Numbered from the stretch's first letter, positions 1-12,829 are shown. The stretch: DNA of 64,000 nucleotides from Epiperipatus broadwayi (GCA_028023455.1 JAQFVV010006246.1:607501-671500); one strand, 5' to 3'. Notes: generated by a model not told the origin, from the sequence alone. A program made the numbers and translations.

Positions 1-363
1 AACATACGATTATTTTACTTTTAATTAAATATTACATCAGATTTCTAAAATTATTATTAAATGAAATTTAAACAAAGCAATAAATAACGGATTTTACAAT
101 TTAAAATAAATAGTTAAAAATATATATATTTTTATATAACTAAAAGAAATCTAAGTTATATTAGTTATCTTTATTTATTGCCTTAAATTTGAGATCGAAA
201 TGTGTGTGTTTATGTTGAATTCTACATATATCTATACAATTTGAATATTGCTACACACATAATTCGATACCAAAAAGTTTAAATTTGGGTAGAATAGACC
301 GGTGAGTGAGAGACTATAGAAAAAGGTGAAACTTAAGATTCGAATACGAATCTTGCTGTTTCA
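1..363 (-). repeat. LTR, copy A (truncated by window start)
   Basis: Matches 4516-4880 with only scattered substitutions and small indels (I estimate over 95% identity). Its inner boundary is at ctgtttca, where the two copies diverge. In the proposed minus orientation this is the 3' LTR. The high similarity of the two LTRs suggests an insertion younger than the decayed gag alone would imply. Confidence 0.75.
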
Positions 364-840
364 TTTCCCCGTACTTCCCGTGAACAATTAAGGAAGAACA
401 AAGGAGGCAAGAAAGAGAAAAAAAATTTTGCTATATCACATAATTTAAATACGAAAAAAAAAATTTTTTTTTTTACAGATATATAGAAATATAGAAAGCA
501 GAGATTACATGAAGCAACGAATAATTTATGTACCCGGATCCAGAATTTATAGTTTAATTTAAAATGGCCTAATTTGGCCGTGTCTGGTTAAAATCATAGT
601 AATATTAGTTAAACTGATTATATATATATAAAAAAAATTCTTAGAGTAAGATTAGTTAGTATAATATATAAAAGAAAATTCTTAAGAGTAATAGTAATTA
701 AAACAATAATATATATAACAAAATTTCTATCTAAAAACCTATTTGACTAAAGTAAATTCCATTCAACCAAATTCATTTTACCAAATTCATTTTAATATTC
801 TCATATACATTTAATAACCATCCTAAAAGTCTAAAATATT

Positions 841-1728
841 TTACAACCCCAGGTCAGGTGGATAATATTGATCTCTCATCATCGATGACTGCGGCCTTGG
901 GTTTTCTAATTTTTGCCTTCTATCAGGTGGTTCTTTGGCCCAATAGTTCAAATCCAAGGTATTAAGAAATTCAATCATTTCTCCTATATCTTTTATTTGA
1001 CTGCCTGTCATTAATGGTTGGATGGTTAGCGGCATGCTACACTGGATCGTTCTATATTTCCATTTCCCCATATTCCACCAGTCTTTGGCAGAACCTTGCA
1101 GATGGTAACTAGCTATAGTTATCTGCTCATCTGGTCCTTTCTTATGAAATTGGAAGAACTTCTGTAAGCTCTCTAGGTAGGTATGAGGTTTTCCCCTTAT
1201 TTCCACTCTAAAGATTTTAATGTGGACCATCTTTGCTAAGTGGCTTTGATATCCACTGTCCATTTTCATCTTGGTCCTATTTTTTTGTCCCCGTCCATAC
1301 TTTTCTCCTCTTTCATGCTGATTTCATTCTCCAGTTCTTGTGGGCCTTTATTTTCTGGAATGAGGTCTCTTTGCTCTTCACACTTATTTATACTTATTAC
1401 ACTATCTGTCTGCTCTTCTATTATTATAGGTTCATCAGATCTTTCTGACTTCCTTTCATTTTCCATATCTTTAATCTCTTCTTCCTTTTTACTAACTGAG
1501 GATATTCCAAAATGTTCTTTGATGATTTCAAAATATATCAACATATTCCTATCAATTTTCTGACACTCTCTAACTCTTATCTCCTCCTCTTCCTGTCTCG
1601 TTTTTGGTTCTTCATATCTTCTTCTCACTTCCTCACATATTTTCCTTTATTCTTCTTTATCCTGTCTAAGTATTTCAAGTAATTTTAGACTAAAGTTCAT
1701 TGATCCTATACTGTTATTTTCTGCTTCC
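841..1728 (-). pseudogene. Gag-like ORF of the LTR element, broken
   Basis: Reading the minus strand from an ATG near 1728, an open stretch is interrupted by a stop near 1645, continues as a Glu/Lys-rich 120-residue segment (1628-1266), then shifts frame into a 142-residue segment (1269-841). The last segment contains the pattern DEQITIASYHLQGSAKDWW, which resembles the conserved capsid core of retrotransposon Gag proteins (an A-x-x-x-L-x-G-x-A-x-x-W type motif). The N-terminal part is highly charged and probably helical. No zinc knuckle was found downstream and pol does not follow; the LTR begins about 480 bases later. The ending KEPPDR recurs in the gag-like fragment near 39.2 kb, suggesting a related family. 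Function is inferred from this pattern and the LTR context only. Confidence 0.5.
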
Positions 1729-3083
1729 ATTTTAATATTATTTATTTATTTTATATTACTAGCATTTGACTATTCCCTACCGGTATCTTGTCCCTATAAC
1801 ACCCTTTCACTGCCCTCACCTACTCTACATTGCCCTATCTCTATATTGCTGCGTTTAACATATTTAACATACATATTATAGCGAACAACTGTTAACACGT
1901 ATAATAAGCCACTGCTGTCTATATATATAATAGTACTTTAATAAAATATTTATTGCTGCTTGCTTTGTCATTTAGTGACTGTTTACTTTTTTTTTTTTGA
2001 CATATATATAAAAAAAATATTTCATTAGATCCGAGTATTTTCGTTCCTTCTTAAATTATACATACATCCCTGCTTTTTTTAAATTTGTTATTACGTCTAC
2101 CGTCCTTTCATTCACTCGGCCCACATTATTTCATTCGATTTATTTTTTTCATTATTTTTATCAAAACAAACTCATATATATATATAGAATAATTAGCTAA
2201 CTCGGTAACGAATGCTAAAAGAAATTTATATGCATTATATTTTTGCTCAGGGATATGGGTTTTTTTGTATTGAAGCCTCCACATTGTCAAGCGCCAAACG
2301 CTAAAAAAAAATTATACTATGTAACAGTCAGAAAACACATGACTCGTTAACATAGCGCAGAATTCGACCACCACACAGAACTGCAGCACCATCTAGGTAG
2401 TGAAGCCATCCATAGTACTAAGTTCGAACATAGTTTATCGGTTCCACAATACAATCTACGAGACAACGCATCTGATGCGACATTAGTAAACATTTCTTTA
2501 GGCATGGTGGTCAGGGATATGCAAGAGATTCATGATTTTATTTTTGAGTTAGCCAATAATCACACTAATATTAATTAAATATTCATATTTACATAAATGA
2601 GGAAATATTATATAGAATGGGTATTGAATAAATAAAACGTAACTGCAGACGTATAGTTTGAAATTATTTATTGAAACATTTTAATAAAAAAAATCATTTA
2701 CTATTAATATTTTATAAGATTTAAATTGTAATGGAATTTTCCGATACTTTTATATTCAAGAAGAAGTACATTTATTTATTTAGACATATTTTATATTTAA
2801 GACCTCAGTAGCGGTATTTCTGATACTGTAATGTTTACAAAAGAAAAACATTTATTTGATGAAGTAATCTAGCTACTTAAAATTCTCTAGCAAGTATTTC
2901 TAAGGCATGCCTTGGAGAATTTATACCTTTGCAGTGCAAGAGTCTAAAGTAAAATTTATAAGAGTAGCGGCAGACATATTTATTTAATTAAAATATTTAC
3001 TAACTACTAGGGCAAACATTTATTTGAGAGTGAGTTATGTCACTAATGCAGGGACGGAGTGATACGTAGAATAATAAAGTTAA

Positions 3084-3371
3084 TTAAAGAAACACATGAT
3101 ACACTTTAGAAAGGTGATATGGAATGGCAGTATATTGAAACTGCATAGCCATGAATGTTTGTAAGAACAATGGGCTGGTGTTTGCCATTGGCCCAAAGAG
3201 GTAAGGTGTCACATAAGCATAACCAGGGACAAACGGTTCGTGCTGTGATTGCCTGCCAGCTGCATGATGATTGTCTAGCCCTACAGGAGCATTTATTATG
3301 TCTGCTTGTGTAGGATGACTGGGGTTAATTTCAACCCTATAGAATCCAGAATTTTCAAGGCTTATAATGGG
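3084..3371 (-). other. Unrecognised 95-codon open frame
   Basis: The minus strand is open for 95 codons here, which is notable in DNA this rich in A and T, and its composition (Pro, Gln, His, Asn, Tyr) differs from random translation. It contains FVPGYAYVTPYLFGPMANTS. It has no early ATG, so it would be an internal exon, a fragment or a frame-shifted part of the surrounding LTR element, upstream of gag in the element's orientation. I recognise no domain. The base composition is less AT-rich than its surroundings. Confidence 0.35.
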
Positions 3372-4515
3372 TCATTGTGACTCTAAAACGTAACACATGT
3401 ATAATGTATAGACGATTTTGGTAAGATTTAAATATATTTTTTAACTCGGCCCTACATTATCAACATTTAATAATGAACATTTGCAACTCTCAAAGAAATG
3501 CAATTTTATGGAATTATTAATCAAGATTTAATAAAATATAAAACATATAAAAACTGGGTGATTATTACACTAATACGTCAGCCATTTGCTAAGCAGTAGA
3601 CCCCTACATTACAATAAAGGAAGCATTGAATGCGTGTCAATTTATATGAAAATATTAAGTTATTTATGAAAGTAAATATTAATGAAAATTTGACACGCAT
3701 CCACTGTTTCAAGCGATCATAGATTTATATTTAGAAAATTATGAGCATGCGATAATTATATGATAAAATGTAGATTTTAGAAATACGCACCCAAGAAAGA
3801 TAGAGTGAGGTAAGCTAGATTATTAGAGAAATTTACACAATAAATTAATTATTAATTTTTAGTTTTACAAATGATAATTTTACATTTTATAAGTTATATA
3901 AATAGTATGAAGAATGAGCTATAGCATATTAGTAGAGTACTCTAGAGAATTTGAACACACAGGTACCTGTTTTATGGGAAGTTCAGTAGCAAATTGTTCA
4001 TGATTAGCAGTTTTTCCTGTATTTAGATGCTTCATTTAATTTAACAGCAGCAGAAGCTTTCTCATTTATTTTAGGCAGCAGATCTTCATGGTGAATTTAT
4101 GATGGGCAATGGAAAATTTGGCATTCGATAGGCCATCTCCTGGCGGAGAATAGTTTGGGCGCTTTTACTCGGTCATACCATGGCAGGAAAAAATTATTTA
4201 ATATCTTGGAGACTCTCAACTGATTGAGAGCACAGCTCATGTTAAAGTGAATGTCTCTAGAAAGTCTAAAATGGCCTCCTTTTTAGATCTTATCTTTTAC
4301 ATTTTTGGTTAGTGTATTTTTAGATTCTACTTAATCTGCCTTGAGAATAATCAATGCATTTTTGGTTAATTTAATTATAAAGAAAGCTGCCATTCTATTG
4401 TTTATGTTTAGATTTTACATTTAATTTTTACAATTAGATTTTAGGGAATTTTTCTTTCTAATTAATCCATTATCTCTCACTGACTGATGCTTTTAAAATT
4501 TCAAAGACAAAAGGG

Positions 4516-4880
4516 AACATACGATTACTTTTACTTTTAATTAAATATTACATCAGATTTCTAAAATTATTATTAAATGAAATTTAAACAAAGCAATAAA
4601 TAACGGATTTTACAACTTAAAATAAATAGTTAAAAATATATATTTTTTTATATAACTAAAAGAAATCTAAATTATATTAGTTATCTTTATTTATTGCCTT
4701 AAATTTGAGATCTAAATGTGTGCGTGTTTATGTTGAATTCTACATATATCTATACAATTTTAATATTGCTACACACATAATTCGATACCAAAAAGTTTAA
4801 ATTTGGGTAGGATAGACCGGTGAGTGAGAGACTATAGAAAAAGGTGAAACTTAAGATTCAAATACGAATCTTACTGTTTC
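4516..4880 (-). repeat. LTR, copy B
   Basis: Second copy of the 1-363 repeat, ending at the same ctgtttca border. In the minus orientation it is the 5' LTR. Immediately to its left is cccttttgtctttgaaa in minus-strand reading, which has no obvious TGG primer-binding start; this may mean the LTR extends further left than the part comparable inside this window. Confidence 0.75.
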
Positions 4881-6309
4881 AATAAAGAATAAAATACTTA
4901 TTAATGAAGTATTAATTTATATATATATATAAAGAAAGCTTATTTTATTTTTCTAAATGATATGAGTCATATAGTTATTTTTTGGACTATATTTGGGTTT
5001 AATATTAGCAGTTTATTTTAGTACTAAACTAAATCCAATGTTAACAAATGGTGAATTTGCATTAGCAAAATAACCTGACCACATTCGTTTTATCATTTTA
5101 ATTCCATAATCATTTCATTCACAATTATTTATAGAAAAAGATAAATATCTAGTTTTCAATTTCTTGCCTTCATCTGTTTTGAGATTCACCCCACAATCTT
5201 CAGCAATTATTAACTAATATGTCATTATAAAAATTAATGATATAATTCAAATTTTAAAAGTGATTTTTTTTTTTTAGTAGAATATAGTCGCTTTAGCTCT
5301 CTCTTTATGTATATAGTCAACCAAAAGTAATTATTTTAACATATATTTCTCTTTTATCTTAATAACTTTTGTATTTATTTTTATAGTTATATACCAATAG
5401 TCAGCAATTGATAAAATTAACAATCGATACAAAAATATATAAAAATTACAATGGCAAACAATTAAGTTTTATTGGCAAAAATATGATTAACTTTTGAAAA
5501 GATCAAGTTCGTCATTATTAATTTTAAAAAAAAACTAGTTTATTCAAATGTTTCTTTCAAAATTTTATTAATGAAATGGCAAAAGAAATAGCTCTGTGTT
5601 CCGTCTTGAAAAGCAATTGATCATGCTTTCTAATAGGGCATTCTGTATTTTCCATTAATTATCTTGGAAACAAAAGGTAATTGTTTAAGATAGTCAATTC
5701 TTCATTAACAATCAAGAAGTTAGTCGAATAATTATTCCCTATTTAATTAAGAGGCTGGAAAAAAATAATGTTTTATATGTATGTATTGTACTGGTCAAAA
5801 CTGTCTGCTCACTCAACAAGTTTCAAAATCCAAGCAAAATTACCTTGAATCCAATCATGTTCAAGATGCACAAGTCAGGAGCAATCCTGGATTCCAATCT
5901 GTTTGCCTATTCTTCGAGTCTCTGATGCCATGAACAACAGTCTGGATAATACAGCATAATTATTTAATTCCAGGTCCGGAAACATAGCTGTATAGCATAA
6001 GATCAGAGTGATGATGATGATCGAGACAGGAATAGCTCAGAAATTACATTTATTAGTTATTTTATTAATTATAATTATTAATTAAAAGAAAATAATAATT
6101 CAGACACCATTATTCATGTATTATATAAATTTAATAAAATATTAGAATTCATATATATATTACACAAAGAAATTTCATGCTTGGTATAAAGTTAACTATT
6201 TACAAAATTTCGGGAATTGTTTTACATAATCCTCTTTACGTTAATTATTTAATGGACATAATTTTTACTTAATGAGTTGTAACTTGTGCGGAGTTGAACA
6301 TGCCAATTT
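4881..6309. other. No gene recognised
   Basis: AT-rich sequence with short homopolymers and a small gatgatgatg run near 6013. No convincing coding region, RNA gene or repeat pair was seen. Confidence 0.5.
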
Positions 6310-6328
6310 ATAAATATTTACAAACATA
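6310..6328. repeat. Target-site duplication, 5' side of LINE
   Basis: ataaatatttacaaacata is identical, over 19 bases, to 12495-12513 on the other side of the LINE. This is the expected footprint of target-primed reverse transcription. Confidence 0.85.
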
Positions 6329-6555
6329 CAGTTCCGGTTTAATGGCGGCCTCTGAATGCAGATCTCCTGCATCATCTCTCACCTGATGTGAATATATTTG
6401 CACTAAAAAGGGAAAATTTGAGAGAAAATTACAAAACTATATCTGTGAGCACAATCTTTATTATTCTATGCAATTATTTAGCGTGATTTACTACTTTATA
6501 GTAGTTTTGAAACATTAAATTAAATAACGTTTATTAATTACAGTTAACCGCTAAA

Positions 6556-8693
6556 ATGGACTCTATAATAAAGCCTATACTAAGGCCTAAACGCTCTAAT
6601 GGAAAAATATATATATATACTAACCTTAAAACCTCTGATGACTCCCAAAGTTTGGATTACAACAATAAACCCTCCAAAGAACCTAAACATAAATCTACAA
6701 CGGTAGAAAGCATTTCAAATAATCAATTTCTTTCTTCTTCGACTACTAACAACCCGATGATAAAATCTATGCTAAAATCGAAACACTGTCACATGAAGGG
6801 CGAAAATAATTCGAAATTACCTAGTGATTTCCAAATCGTAAATGCAAAGATTGCAACCCCAAATGAACCTAAAAATAGCAGGGAAATGTTCTAAATGATC
6901 ATACTGTTAAAAAAAGTATAATTCCTCTCATAAACTCGCGAAACAACAGGAAAACTTTGCAACAGAGGAAAACTGATGATTCCCCAATTACAGCCTCAAA
7001 CAAAAAAATGAATCACTTAGAGAATACCAAAACTTTACAAACAACATCAAAAACTAATCTATCTCCACTAAATAATCCAGAACTGGGAAAACAAATTAAC
7101 AACAATAATTTACATAATAACACAAATCTAAATCTCTTAAAATCTCCAAAACATTTAAAGGAAAATAAAAATTCCAAAACTACAATAATTAAACCAAATC
7201 AGAAATCGACCCTAAACCATAATGATATGCACTCTCCCATTCCAAAACAATCTTCACTAAGTCACCCAGAGCTTGTCAAATTCAATATCACAGGCCCTGA
7301 ATACAGGGATTCAACTCAACTACCTCACAACTCTAAGCATAATAAAACCACAAACCCAATGATGAATGAAATGACATATGCAAACAAGGTCAGAGCTAAC
7401 ATAATGATAAATACACATCATCAAACATCACAACCTGATAAATACATGGCAGCAATTCGACTTTTACAGGAAATGGAAACAGAACAGTCTACATCAAACT
7501 ACTCTAATCCTCAAACAACATCTACAGATAATCCTACTTGTGATATTCAAAACCATGAAATAATAAATGAACAGTTTAACCAAACCATCCCATTGCCACT
7601 CCACAAATCTCTACTCAACTATTATAATGAATGCTCTCTCATACTTTTCACTACAGATAACTGTTTAAATCTATACACATTCCCTACATCATCACTATAT
7701 GAACTATGTAAAGCACATGGCTGGTGAAAATCGATCCATAAGATCCTCTTTCATCCAAATGAAAGATATTTTATCATCCAGTTCACAAACCAACAAGTTA
7801 AAGCTGCCTTTAGAAATAGTCATAAACTCCTAAACAACAAATTTCTTGTCTACATTGACCTCAACCGCCCAGTTGTTTTAACAGGGCGAGTTCAAAAATG
7901 TACCATGGACTTTTAAAAGGCAGACCTTCAATGCCACTTCAAAGACTATGGCACCATTACCAAATTTCAATACCTAGTAGCAGACAATGATGATCCCACA
8001 GTATACATCAACACCGCACAATTTCAGCTAGTTCTTAAAAAAGGAATTCCATCTCAATCAGTCCCATCTCTAATTCAACATGGCGAATCTCCACTCAACA
8101 TCATTTTTCGTGACCTTCCACCCCAATGCTTCCATTGCAGGCAGAGAGGCCATCTAAAAAAAGATTGTCAAGAGAGAAAATGCATAATTTGTGGAGAGAT
8201 TCGGTACAAATTCCACAAATGCGATAGTGATCAAGAAAATCAACATCTAACAAATACATACCCAAGTCTCAAGCAACAATGTATTACTAGCAATACCACG
8301 GATCACACTACATCATCATCAAAAATTCCTAATGATAAAACTTCCTTGGAAACAGAACAATTTCAACTCACTCCCAAACAGCTGCATACCAATGACATTT
8401 ATGTATCATCATCAGATACAGCAACAATCAGCCAAACAGACATGGACACTGATGCTGAGCAAAGCGACACTACAATGGCCAACAACCGAATTCCACGTAA
8501 AAGAAAACATAAAAAAAGAACAATAGCTCTGAACAATCACAAGAAAGTAGCAATAGCAATGAAATTGACAATCTTCAAGATGCAACAAAGACTAATATTC
8601 CCCCACCAAATAGACCTTGTGAAAAAAAATGAAGAGATCGTTCTCCAAAAGGCACAAGTTCATATAACCTCACAAATGAAACAAAAACAATAG
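6556..8693 (+). pseudogene. LINE ORF1 (RNA-binding, zinc-knuckle), broken
   Basis: ORF1 protein of the LINE, expected to coat the element RNA. It starts at the ATG at 6556, shifts frame near 6890, then stays in one frame (from 6957) to 8693 apart from a TGA at 7725 and a TAA near 7914, so the original product was about 710 residues. The first 390 residues are Asn/Ser/Thr/Lys-rich and low in complexity. A globular stretch (about 7740-8090) reads as an RRM-like fold, including FIIQFTNQQVKAAF and the phrase LTGRVQKC. It is followed by a CCHC knuckle (Cys codons at 8127 and 8166, pattern C-x2-C-x4-H-x4-C) and a second Cys/His cluster beginning at 8181. The tail is rich in Lys, Thr and Gln. The order of RRM-like region then zinc knuckles is characteristic of Tx1-type ORF1. 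Confidence 0.8.
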
Positions 8694-8890
8694 ACCAAGA
8701 TAACAACATACAACAACTGATTGACCCTTTGTCTCAAAATAAAGTGGCCTCATGTCAACATGAAAATGATAATGAGCGCTTACTCATAGACTTATCTCGT
8801 CATTGTGGCCTATTCCTGAACCTATGCCACCAGACCTCAACTTATCTAAGAACCTAATACAATCTGAACCTTACCATTTGATGCTGGAAA

Positions 8891-11800
8891 TTGGATCACA
8901 TTCCAATCAGGCAAACTCTCCCACACGAGAGAGCGGTTTCACTATCAATGATGACTTTCAACATAACATCGATTAACATCAGAGGCATGAACTCCCTTGG
9001 CAGAATCCAAGCATTATCATTCTGGCTTAAGCATAATACACCTGATGTTTTTTGCCTCAATGAAACAAAACTTCACACACTATCTGACCAAAACATCATA
9101 CAGAGAATTCAAAAATTCGGATACTTCCATTATTCCTTCTCCTCCTCTGCATCTGGTGGAGTAGCAATTCTTTTTAATAAAAAATCTAAAATAACCTTTT
9201 TCAAAATAATTCATATAGACTCTAACTGCCTCATAGCCATTATACAGGTAAATGGATGGACACTTAACATAATAAATGTTTACATGACCAAAGCATCAGA
9301 TATAATCTATAGAATCATCCACACTATCAACGCGGTCTTAAGAACTAACCCTTTTCCTGCATTGATGTTGGGTGACTTTAATCAAACATACAATTCTTTT
9401 GAAAGGAGTCACTTAAAATCACTGAGCAACACCTTTACAAGTGGAAGACAGCTTTTTGATGTGTCTGCCTTCTCATTTTATTCATCACGGTTTAAGTCCC
9501 TCATTGATCTTTTATACTTCTCTCCTTCACTTGCTCCCTTCATTGAAGCTAACCTGTGGCCTGTTGTCTTTACAGACCACATGGCACTAGAGATCCTTAT
9601 CAGAATTGTGGACAACACACATTCATATGGCAACATTCCACGAACAATGAGGATCCTCACAAAGGAATCTGCAACTATACAACTCATCTCTGAGATTTAC
9701 ATATCATTCAACTCTGCTAATATAAACACACTTTCACCATATGATAAATGGAATAACTTCATAAATATTCTACAATCACATATTCATAAATGCACTCAAC
9801 ATAATAAAGGTTCCCTTAAATTACTAAGTCAATTGGACAAGATAGCCGACACACTTAAACATTTGCCCATACAAAGGCAAAATATCCAAGAAATTACTCA
9901 CCTTAAACTACAATACAAAGCTACCCAACAATCCCTGGCCGAATACCTATCAATTAAACGAGCGCGCAGTTACTTAGCATATCAACACTGCTGGACTCGA
10001 GGTTACATCAGATGGGCCCTAGGATCCAACCAACAAAACAAGCACCCTCATCGATCAAGATACACAGTAAACAATATATCGACCTCTCCATGCTTTCCAA
10101 AATAAGAGACTTTTACAAAAGAAAATTGCAACCTATTGGTGTCACTAACATCCGTAGAGTTTTTGTTGCTAACAACCCTATGGAACATAACATCACAGAT
10201 GGTGATATTCTTGACAAACTGCAATCACTCCCAGAAAGTGTCCATCCTGGCATGCATGGAATTCCCAGATTTCTACTTTTACACCTAAGAGCTTTTACTA
10301 TCCCAGTAATTTACGGAAAGATAGACCTCATCGCCACTGGAAGTCATCACTTAATAAACCTATGTCCCATCTCCATGGTACCCTTTTTAAAGAAGCGTGA
10401 TGCACAACCAGATCTTAATAACCTGCGTTCTATCTCGATGATTCCTCTATTGACAAAGATCATCGAGAGCATCATTAAAGACAAGATTCAATGTAACATA
10501 ATCAAACAACTTTCACGCTATCAATTTTCAAAAAAAGGCACTTCAACTTCCGACGCTGTCAGCCACTTCAGACTTCTGGTCAATCATGTGCGGAGACAAA
10601 GGAAGTCCCGGCCCATTGCTGTCCAACTTGATATAGCTGGGGCATTCGACTCCGTGAGAATTGATGTTCTTCTCAGTGTTCTGGAACAGCTAAATGTACC
10701 ACCCATATACATTCAAATGATTGAGAACCTTCTTTACAATCGGGAAATGTTCTTATCCCTAGATGGTCGCATTGCCCCAGGTTTTATGCCCTACATCTCC
10801 ATCCCCCAAGGTTCTCCCCTGAGTGCACTTCTCTTTGCTGACTATATCAATTCAATGCTACTGAACATCGAGGCCACGTTTTCTGGTATCGCTGTTCCGC
10901 TACTTAATGAGAACATCACTCACATCTCCTATATGGATGATGTAGTTGTGTTTCTTTCATCCCATGATGAACTGGGTAAGCTAAAACAACTTCTTGATCA
11001 CCATGCCAAATTGTCTGGTCTCCTTGTCAACCCAAAAAAACCAGCTACTTGGTCAATTCTTACTGGCCATAAGATCTCTGGTGGATTTGAAGCAGCACCA
11101 CAGAAATTTCTAGGATCTCACCTATCAAAAACACCCACAGTGATGCGTAAAGAGATACAGGACTCATTATTAAGAGAAAATTGAAACCACAATCGCATCT
11201 TTGTCAAAAATATACCTTTCCCTATTTGGGAAAGTAGCCCTTTTAAATGCTCTCATTCTCCCAAAAAATAATATACTATTTGGCAGGGTTCATCCCCACC
11301 AAGGTATTCATCAACAAAGTAGAAACCGCCTGTAGAAAACTGTGTTGGGCGGGCCGATCACCTGTAATTAGCTTGAGAATCCTCCAAAAGCCCAAAACTT
11401 TAAATGGTCTCTCACTACACTCACTAACTATATTCAACTTACAACACACCCATAATGTACTCTACAACATCTTCAAGGAAAATGAACGTGCTCAAGGTCC
11501 ACTTCCGAAAAAGAACATTCAACCTACTGATCGGCCACCTCCCAGAGGACGTGCCTTGTTCTTTCAACAGCAGATCAACTTTATCTTTGATAACATCAAA
11601 CCAACATCAACCCTATTTCAAAGAAAACTTGCATATTGGGAAGTGTTTGATCTTCTTGATCATCAAAAACAGAGGATCCCCAGCTGCCTTTCAATCAACA
11701 TCCCTCGAATGATAAGGATGACCAAGCTCTGGAAGTTGCCGCCAAAAATTATGGACTTCCTGTTGAAATCTAACCTGCATGCCCTCCCAACAAATGCCTT

Positions 11801-12182
11801 CCTCCACTATAAAAGGGGGCAAGATATTGACCCTAATTGCACATTGTGTCAAAGACAGGAAGAGACTACCAATCACTTCCTCTTCGAATGCACAACTTTG
11901 AACAATTTAAGAATTCATTTTCAACAAAACATGACAAGAAATCAAATTGAAATGAATCTCAAGACAGCAATAGAAAAGGGCATATTCTCTGAGATCCGGC
12001 TTTCGGCCATAATTAACTTTTCCACCTGGGCATTGCGCTGTAAGCTGGTGTTCCAGGCTGAGACCTTGAATAATATATTCACAGCATTTTGCCAAATACT
12101 AAACAAGGAAAGTGATAGAGATATGCACACTGCTGACCCCTTCACAGCTGCCCAAACCTGGGACTCCATTGCAACTGGATAG
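8891..12182 (+). pseudogene. LINE ORF2: endonuclease plus reverse transcriptase, broken
   Basis: Polyprotein that would nick the target and copy the element RNA. The likely start is the ATG at 8951, giving MTFNITSINIRGMN; an upstream in-frame ATG is at 8891. Endonuclease motifs of the exonuclease-endonuclease-phosphatase family are visible: INIRGMN, DVFCLNETK, ALMLGDFN and FTDHMA. The reverse transcriptase follows in another frame from about 10060: NLRSISMIPLLTKIIE, VQLDIAGAFDSV, the turn motif SIPQGSPLSALLF, and the catalytic YMDD at 10930-10941. Frame changes again near 11180 and 11240. The C-terminal part (11247-12182) holds a Cys/His knot, CTLCQRQEETTNHFLFEC, common in LINE ORF2 tails. 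Catalytic residues look intact; only frameshifts break the frame. About 1,090 residues originally. Confidence 0.88.
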
Positions 12183-12417
12183 AGCTCCCCGCAACTTTGC
12201 TGTTTATTGGGTGGCTGTTGCTTTTCATCATTTCATAAAACTGAAACATGGGTATTAATACTACCTACTAACAGCATCTCATTTTAATCTTCCCTGCTAT
12301 GAACTTTAGACAAATTGGGTTTCTATGGTCTATTTTTGGAACAACAAACAAGTCACAAATGTTTCCTGTACAAACATTAACTCAAATATATCCTTCTTTT
12401 TTTTTGCATGCTATTTC

Positions 12418-12815
12418 ATAATCATTTACTTATTTTGTCCTTTTTGGTCTGTATTTCTTTGGTCTAAATGTACAATAAATTTGGTTTTTGAAAGATAAAT
12501 ATTTACAAACATAATGTTGTGGATGCATAAAACAATCTACAAGATCGGAAAAATCATTTACTTATTTTGTTCTTTTTGGTCTGTATTTCTTTGGTCTAAA
12601 TGTACAATAAATTTGGTTTTTGAAAGATAAATATTTACAAACATAATGTTGTGGATGCATAAAACAATCTACAAGATCGGAAAAATCATTTACTTATTTT
12701 GTCCTTTTTGGTCTATATTTCTTTGGTCTAAATGTACAATAAATTTGGTTTTTGAAAGATAAATATTTACAAACATAATGTTGTGGATGCATAAAACAAT
12801 CTACAAGATTGGAAT
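12418..12815 (+). repeat. 132-bp tandem triplication of LINE tail plus flank
   Basis: Three copies in which tacaataaa recurs at 12471, 12603 and 12735, an exact 132-base period. Each unit contains the last 75 or so bases of the LINE, the 19-bp target duplication, and about 37 bases of non-LINE flank (atgttgtggatgcataaaac...). Copies differ by one to three bases. The unit therefore crosses the element/host boundary, so it arose after (or during the final step of) insertion. Confidence 0.85.
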
Positions 12816-12829
12816 AGATTCGGATTACA

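Larger units (their letters stand above)
1..4880 (-). mobile_element. LTR retrotransposon, left end off window, decayed
   Basis: Two nearly identical direct repeats (1-363 and about 4516-4880) bracket about 4.15 kb, which is the layout of an LTR retrotransposon. A decayed gag-like ORF lies on the minus strand inside, so I orient the element on that strand. Read that way, the LTR begins TGAAACAG and is preceded by a purine-rich run (complement of 364-379), a plausible polypurine tract. No protease, reverse transcriptase or integrase was recognised, so pol appears lost. The 2.8 kb between the right LTR and gag is largely uninterpretable. The left LTR is cut by the window edge, so the true LTR may be longer, and the primer binding site and target-site duplication cannot be judged. 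Confidence 0.7.
6329..12494 (+). mobile_element. Tx1/L1-like LINE, near full length, mutated
   Basis: About 6.17 kb between perfect 19-bp duplications, with a 5' UTR of about 230 bases, ORF1, ORF2 and a 3' UTR containing aataaa near 12474. ORF1 has an RRM-like region followed by CCHC zinc knuckles, and ORF2 has an apurinic-type endonuclease, a reverse transcriptase with YMDD and a C-terminal Cys/His motif. This architecture fits the Tx1 branch of L1-like elements. There is no poly-A tail; the element ends in taaatttggtttttgaaag. Two or three frameshifts and two in-frame stops show it is inactive, but the perfect duplications suggest it is fairly young. A more decayed relative lies at 49.3-53.4 kb. 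Confidence 0.85.

Noticed and set aside
9478-9687. Minus-strand ORFs within the LINE (also 11691-12169)
   Set aside because: Shadows of the plus-strand endonuclease and reverse transcriptase coding sequence, with no independent motif.
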